Below, piece after piece: positions 62,067 to 64,000 of a stretch of 64,000 bases of DNA. Location of the stretch: NCBI RefSeq assembly GCF_000247695.1, contig NW_004624734.1, forward strand, positions 7,900,633 to 7,964,632. Direction: 5' to 3'. A program made the translations under genes and the position numbers. Positions within the stretch are counted from its first letter, which is position 1. Each line of letters starts with the position of its first letter. This DNA comes from Heterocephalus glaber (taxonomy: Eukaryota; Chordata; Mammalia; Rodentia; Bathyergidae). The notes under the pieces were generated by a model. It was not told where the DNA came from, did no database searches, and saw only the letters and a list, made by a program, of their open reading frames with translations.

Positions 62067-62562
62067 TATGTTAAGGTTTAAATCTAGAATGTCCCTCCAA
62101 AGTCTCATGTGTTCAAATGTGGGTCCTTGGGTCAAGGAGACACTGTACTCATCAGTGGGTTGATCCACTGACGAACTCATGGCTCAGTGTGCCTAGGATG
62201 TGGGGCCTGGTTGGAAGGAGTAGGTCACTGCCTTGTGCCTTTGGAGGGCTTATCTCTCTTCTTGCCTCCTTCTTTTACCCTCTGCTTCCTGGCTGCCATG
62301 AGGCGAGCAGCTTTCCTGCTGGACCCTTCCACCATGACATTCTTGTGTTGGAGCCAGCTGACCATGGACTGAGTCCCCTGAATCATGAGTCAAAATTAAA
62401 TCCTCCTCAGTGGCACTGCACCTGCCTGGCACGCACAAGGTCCTGAATTTGATCCCTGGTACTGCGAAAAAAAAAAAAAAATTAAACCCTCCTCCTTTAA
62501 CCTGTGGGTGTCAAGTATTTTGTCCCAGTGACAGGAAACTAATACAAACAGGGCCTCACTAA
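62067..62562 (+). mobile_element. MaLR solo LTR interrupted by an ID
   Basis: Starts 'tgttaaggtttaaatctaga', includes 'gtctcatgtgttcaaatgtg' and 'ttcctggctgccatgaggcg', and ends 'gtgacaggaaactaataca'. Its 3' end is the reverse complement of the opening of the 39143 and 40805 LTRs, so it is the same family. An ID unit sits at 62408-62480. Confidence 0.8.
62408..62480 (+). repeat. ID-type SINE inserted in the LTR
   Basis: 'cagtggcactgcacctgcct', 'ggcacgcacaaggtcctgaa', 'tttgatccctggtactgcga' and an A-run. It is flanked by aattaaatcctcctc and aattaaaccctcctc, a target-site duplication with one mismatch. Confidence 0.9.
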
Positions 62563-62650
62563 GTTGCCCAGGCTGGTCTTGAACTTGGGATCTTTTTGAG
62601 GCCAGCCTCTAGAGTACCTATGACTACAGACATGTGCCACTGAGCCAAGC
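62547..62650 (-). repeat. B1 SINE
   Basis: 'cagggcctcactaagttgcc', 'caggctggtcttgaacttgg', 'gactacagacatgtgccact'. Abuts the LTR end. Confidence 0.88.
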
Positions 62651-62825
62651 TTACCTTAAACACAAACCAGGCTTGGGATTAACTGCCACATTAGAACATA
62701 AGAAATAAATATGATGAATGTACACAAAACTTAACTCTATCTGTGGACAGTTTGCACCTGAGGCCTGCTCATTGGTAGAGAGTGAAACAGGCAAGTTTTC
62801 CAGAACTGTTGAACACAGACTAGCA

Positions 62826-63026
62826 AACCAGGCATGGCGGTTCACCCCTGTAATCCTAGTCACCATGAGGCTGAGGCAGGAAGACTGCCAAGTTCAAGCC
62901 CAACCTGGGCAACACAGTGAGACCTTTTCTCAAAGTAAAACATAAAAACACCCAGGGCTGCACCTCAGTAGTAGAGTGCTTGCCTAGCACCTGTGAGATC
63001 CTGGATTCAATCCCCGGTATTGCAGA
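62826..63026 (+). repeat. B1+ID dimeric SINE
   Basis: 'accaggcatggcggttcacc', 'ttcaagcccaacctgggcaa', ID 'cagggctgcacctcagtagt', 'agagtgcttgcctagcacct', 'ggattcaatccccggtattg'. A long A-run follows at 63057-63071. Confidence 0.93.
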
Positions 63027-64000
63027 AAACAAAAGAACAAAACAACAAAAAACTCAAAAAAAAAAAAAAAAATCAGCTTGGCACCTCGAAAAGATGTGCT
63101 CCAAATCCAGTGTCTGTAACCCTCCCTGTGATCAGAATCACCCGAGGAGCTTTATAAAGACAGATAAGCGGCTCCACTTCTGGAGTCGTTTAGTTCAGTC
63201 TGTCCACAGCGGGCCGGGTGCTTATGAGAACATCCCAGTCAGAAAGGTTGGAGGATAGAGGAGGAAGATGGAGAAGGAGCGGCAGTCCTGCGCACCTCAT
63301 TCATCCTGTCAGTCCTCATGGACCCTGACCCAGTTCACGAGGATCTGACCTGGCGTAGCCCCGCCCCGTATTGAGGAGGCTCAGTGCCCGCATCAGCCAA
63401 CAGGGCCTAGCGTGGGGTCATTACCTGCCCCGGGACCATAGTCTGCCCTGCAGAAGACAGCTGCAGCGCCCTTCCACTAGGGCTGGTGCCTGGGAAGGTG
63501 CGGAGCGGGGGAGGCGCGTGGTCTGGGCCCTGCAGACCCTTTAAGGAGGCTGCTGTCTTTCCGTGCGGGCACAGGCTTGGCAACTTGGGCTCCTGCCCTT
63601 CAGGCCTCCCCGACCTGCCAGGCCACAGGCCTCGGGCCAAGCACACCTAAGCCCGGTCTGATGTACTGGCAGCTGTGCCCCGTGCTGCAGGTGCTGCAGC
63701 AGAGGTGGGTGGAGTGAGACTTTCCTTCCAAGGACCCGAATTACAGACCAAGTCGCCTCCCCAGCTAGGGCAGGGAGGAGAGGTGGGTGGGCCCTGAGAG
63801 GCTGGGCTTCCATGCCTGCTTTCTCTCTGAGCCCTCCTGGCACTGCAGGGAGGTGTGGCCAGCCCTTTGACAGCTGAGTTAGCCAGGCCCCTGGAGGTTG
63901 TGTGCCAGACGGCACCGCAGGTGGCAGAACCCAGGTCTGTCTGTCTGTCTGATTGTGTCCCAGGCCCAGAGAACCTATGATAAAACAGAGCATCTGCCTG
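63027..64000. other. Non-coding right end of window
   Basis: A possible MER5-like relic lies at about 63100-63200 ('gtgatcagaatcacccgagg'). A (TCTG)n patch lies near 63935-63951. The rest is unique, GC-moderate sequence with no exon recognised. Confidence 0.55.

Overview
The window is mammalian nuclear DNA, almost certainly from a rodent. The evidence is split genes with GT-AG introns, dozens of B1-like SINEs and tRNA-derived ID elements (often joined as B1+ID dimers with the 'ggggatgtagctcag' ID head), MaLR-type LTRs, L1, MIR and old hAT/Tigger relics. B1+ID dimers are typical of squirrels, beavers, dormice and guinea-pig relatives rather than mouse or rat. A beaver-like (castorimorph) genome is my best guess, but that is inference.

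One protein-coding gene can be supported: SYNE3 (nesprin-3) on the minus strand. Fifteen consecutive coding exons are placed with base-exact splice sites, from the ATG at 36077-36079 down to 5168. Joined, they give 2697 nt, 899 uninterrupted codons with correct phase at every junction. The product is the cytoplasmic spectrin-repeat rod. The last roughly 80 residues (linker, transmembrane segment and KASH peptide) were not found in the window and should lie left of base 1. The upstream non-coding first exon and promoter were also not identified; they lie somewhere right of 36093, perhaps beyond the window.

Layout: 1-5167 is the 5' part of the last intron or introns (CA repeats, MIR, MER5A, a MaLR LTR piece). 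5168-36093 is the SYNE3 coding body, with introns full of SINEs, an L1 3' end, MLT1-like LTRs, a solo ERV2-type LTR and a tetranucleotide array beside one exon. 36094-64000 is upstream, probably intron 1 or 5' flank. It holds a MaLR element with two LTRs, two Tigger DNA transposons, a 5'-truncated L1 with target-site duplication, an older L1 fragment, a CpG-enriched patch, G-quadruplex motifs and several CA/GT arrays.

No unknown gene system, CRISPR array or non-SINE RNA gene was seen. The most notable points are the regular exon architecture of the spectrin repeats (unit-sized exon pairs, identical exon lengths, the same Ser codon AG|C split at all three phase-2 junctions), the repeat array abutting a splice donor, tight G-quadruplex motifs, and several transposons with intact insertion signatures.
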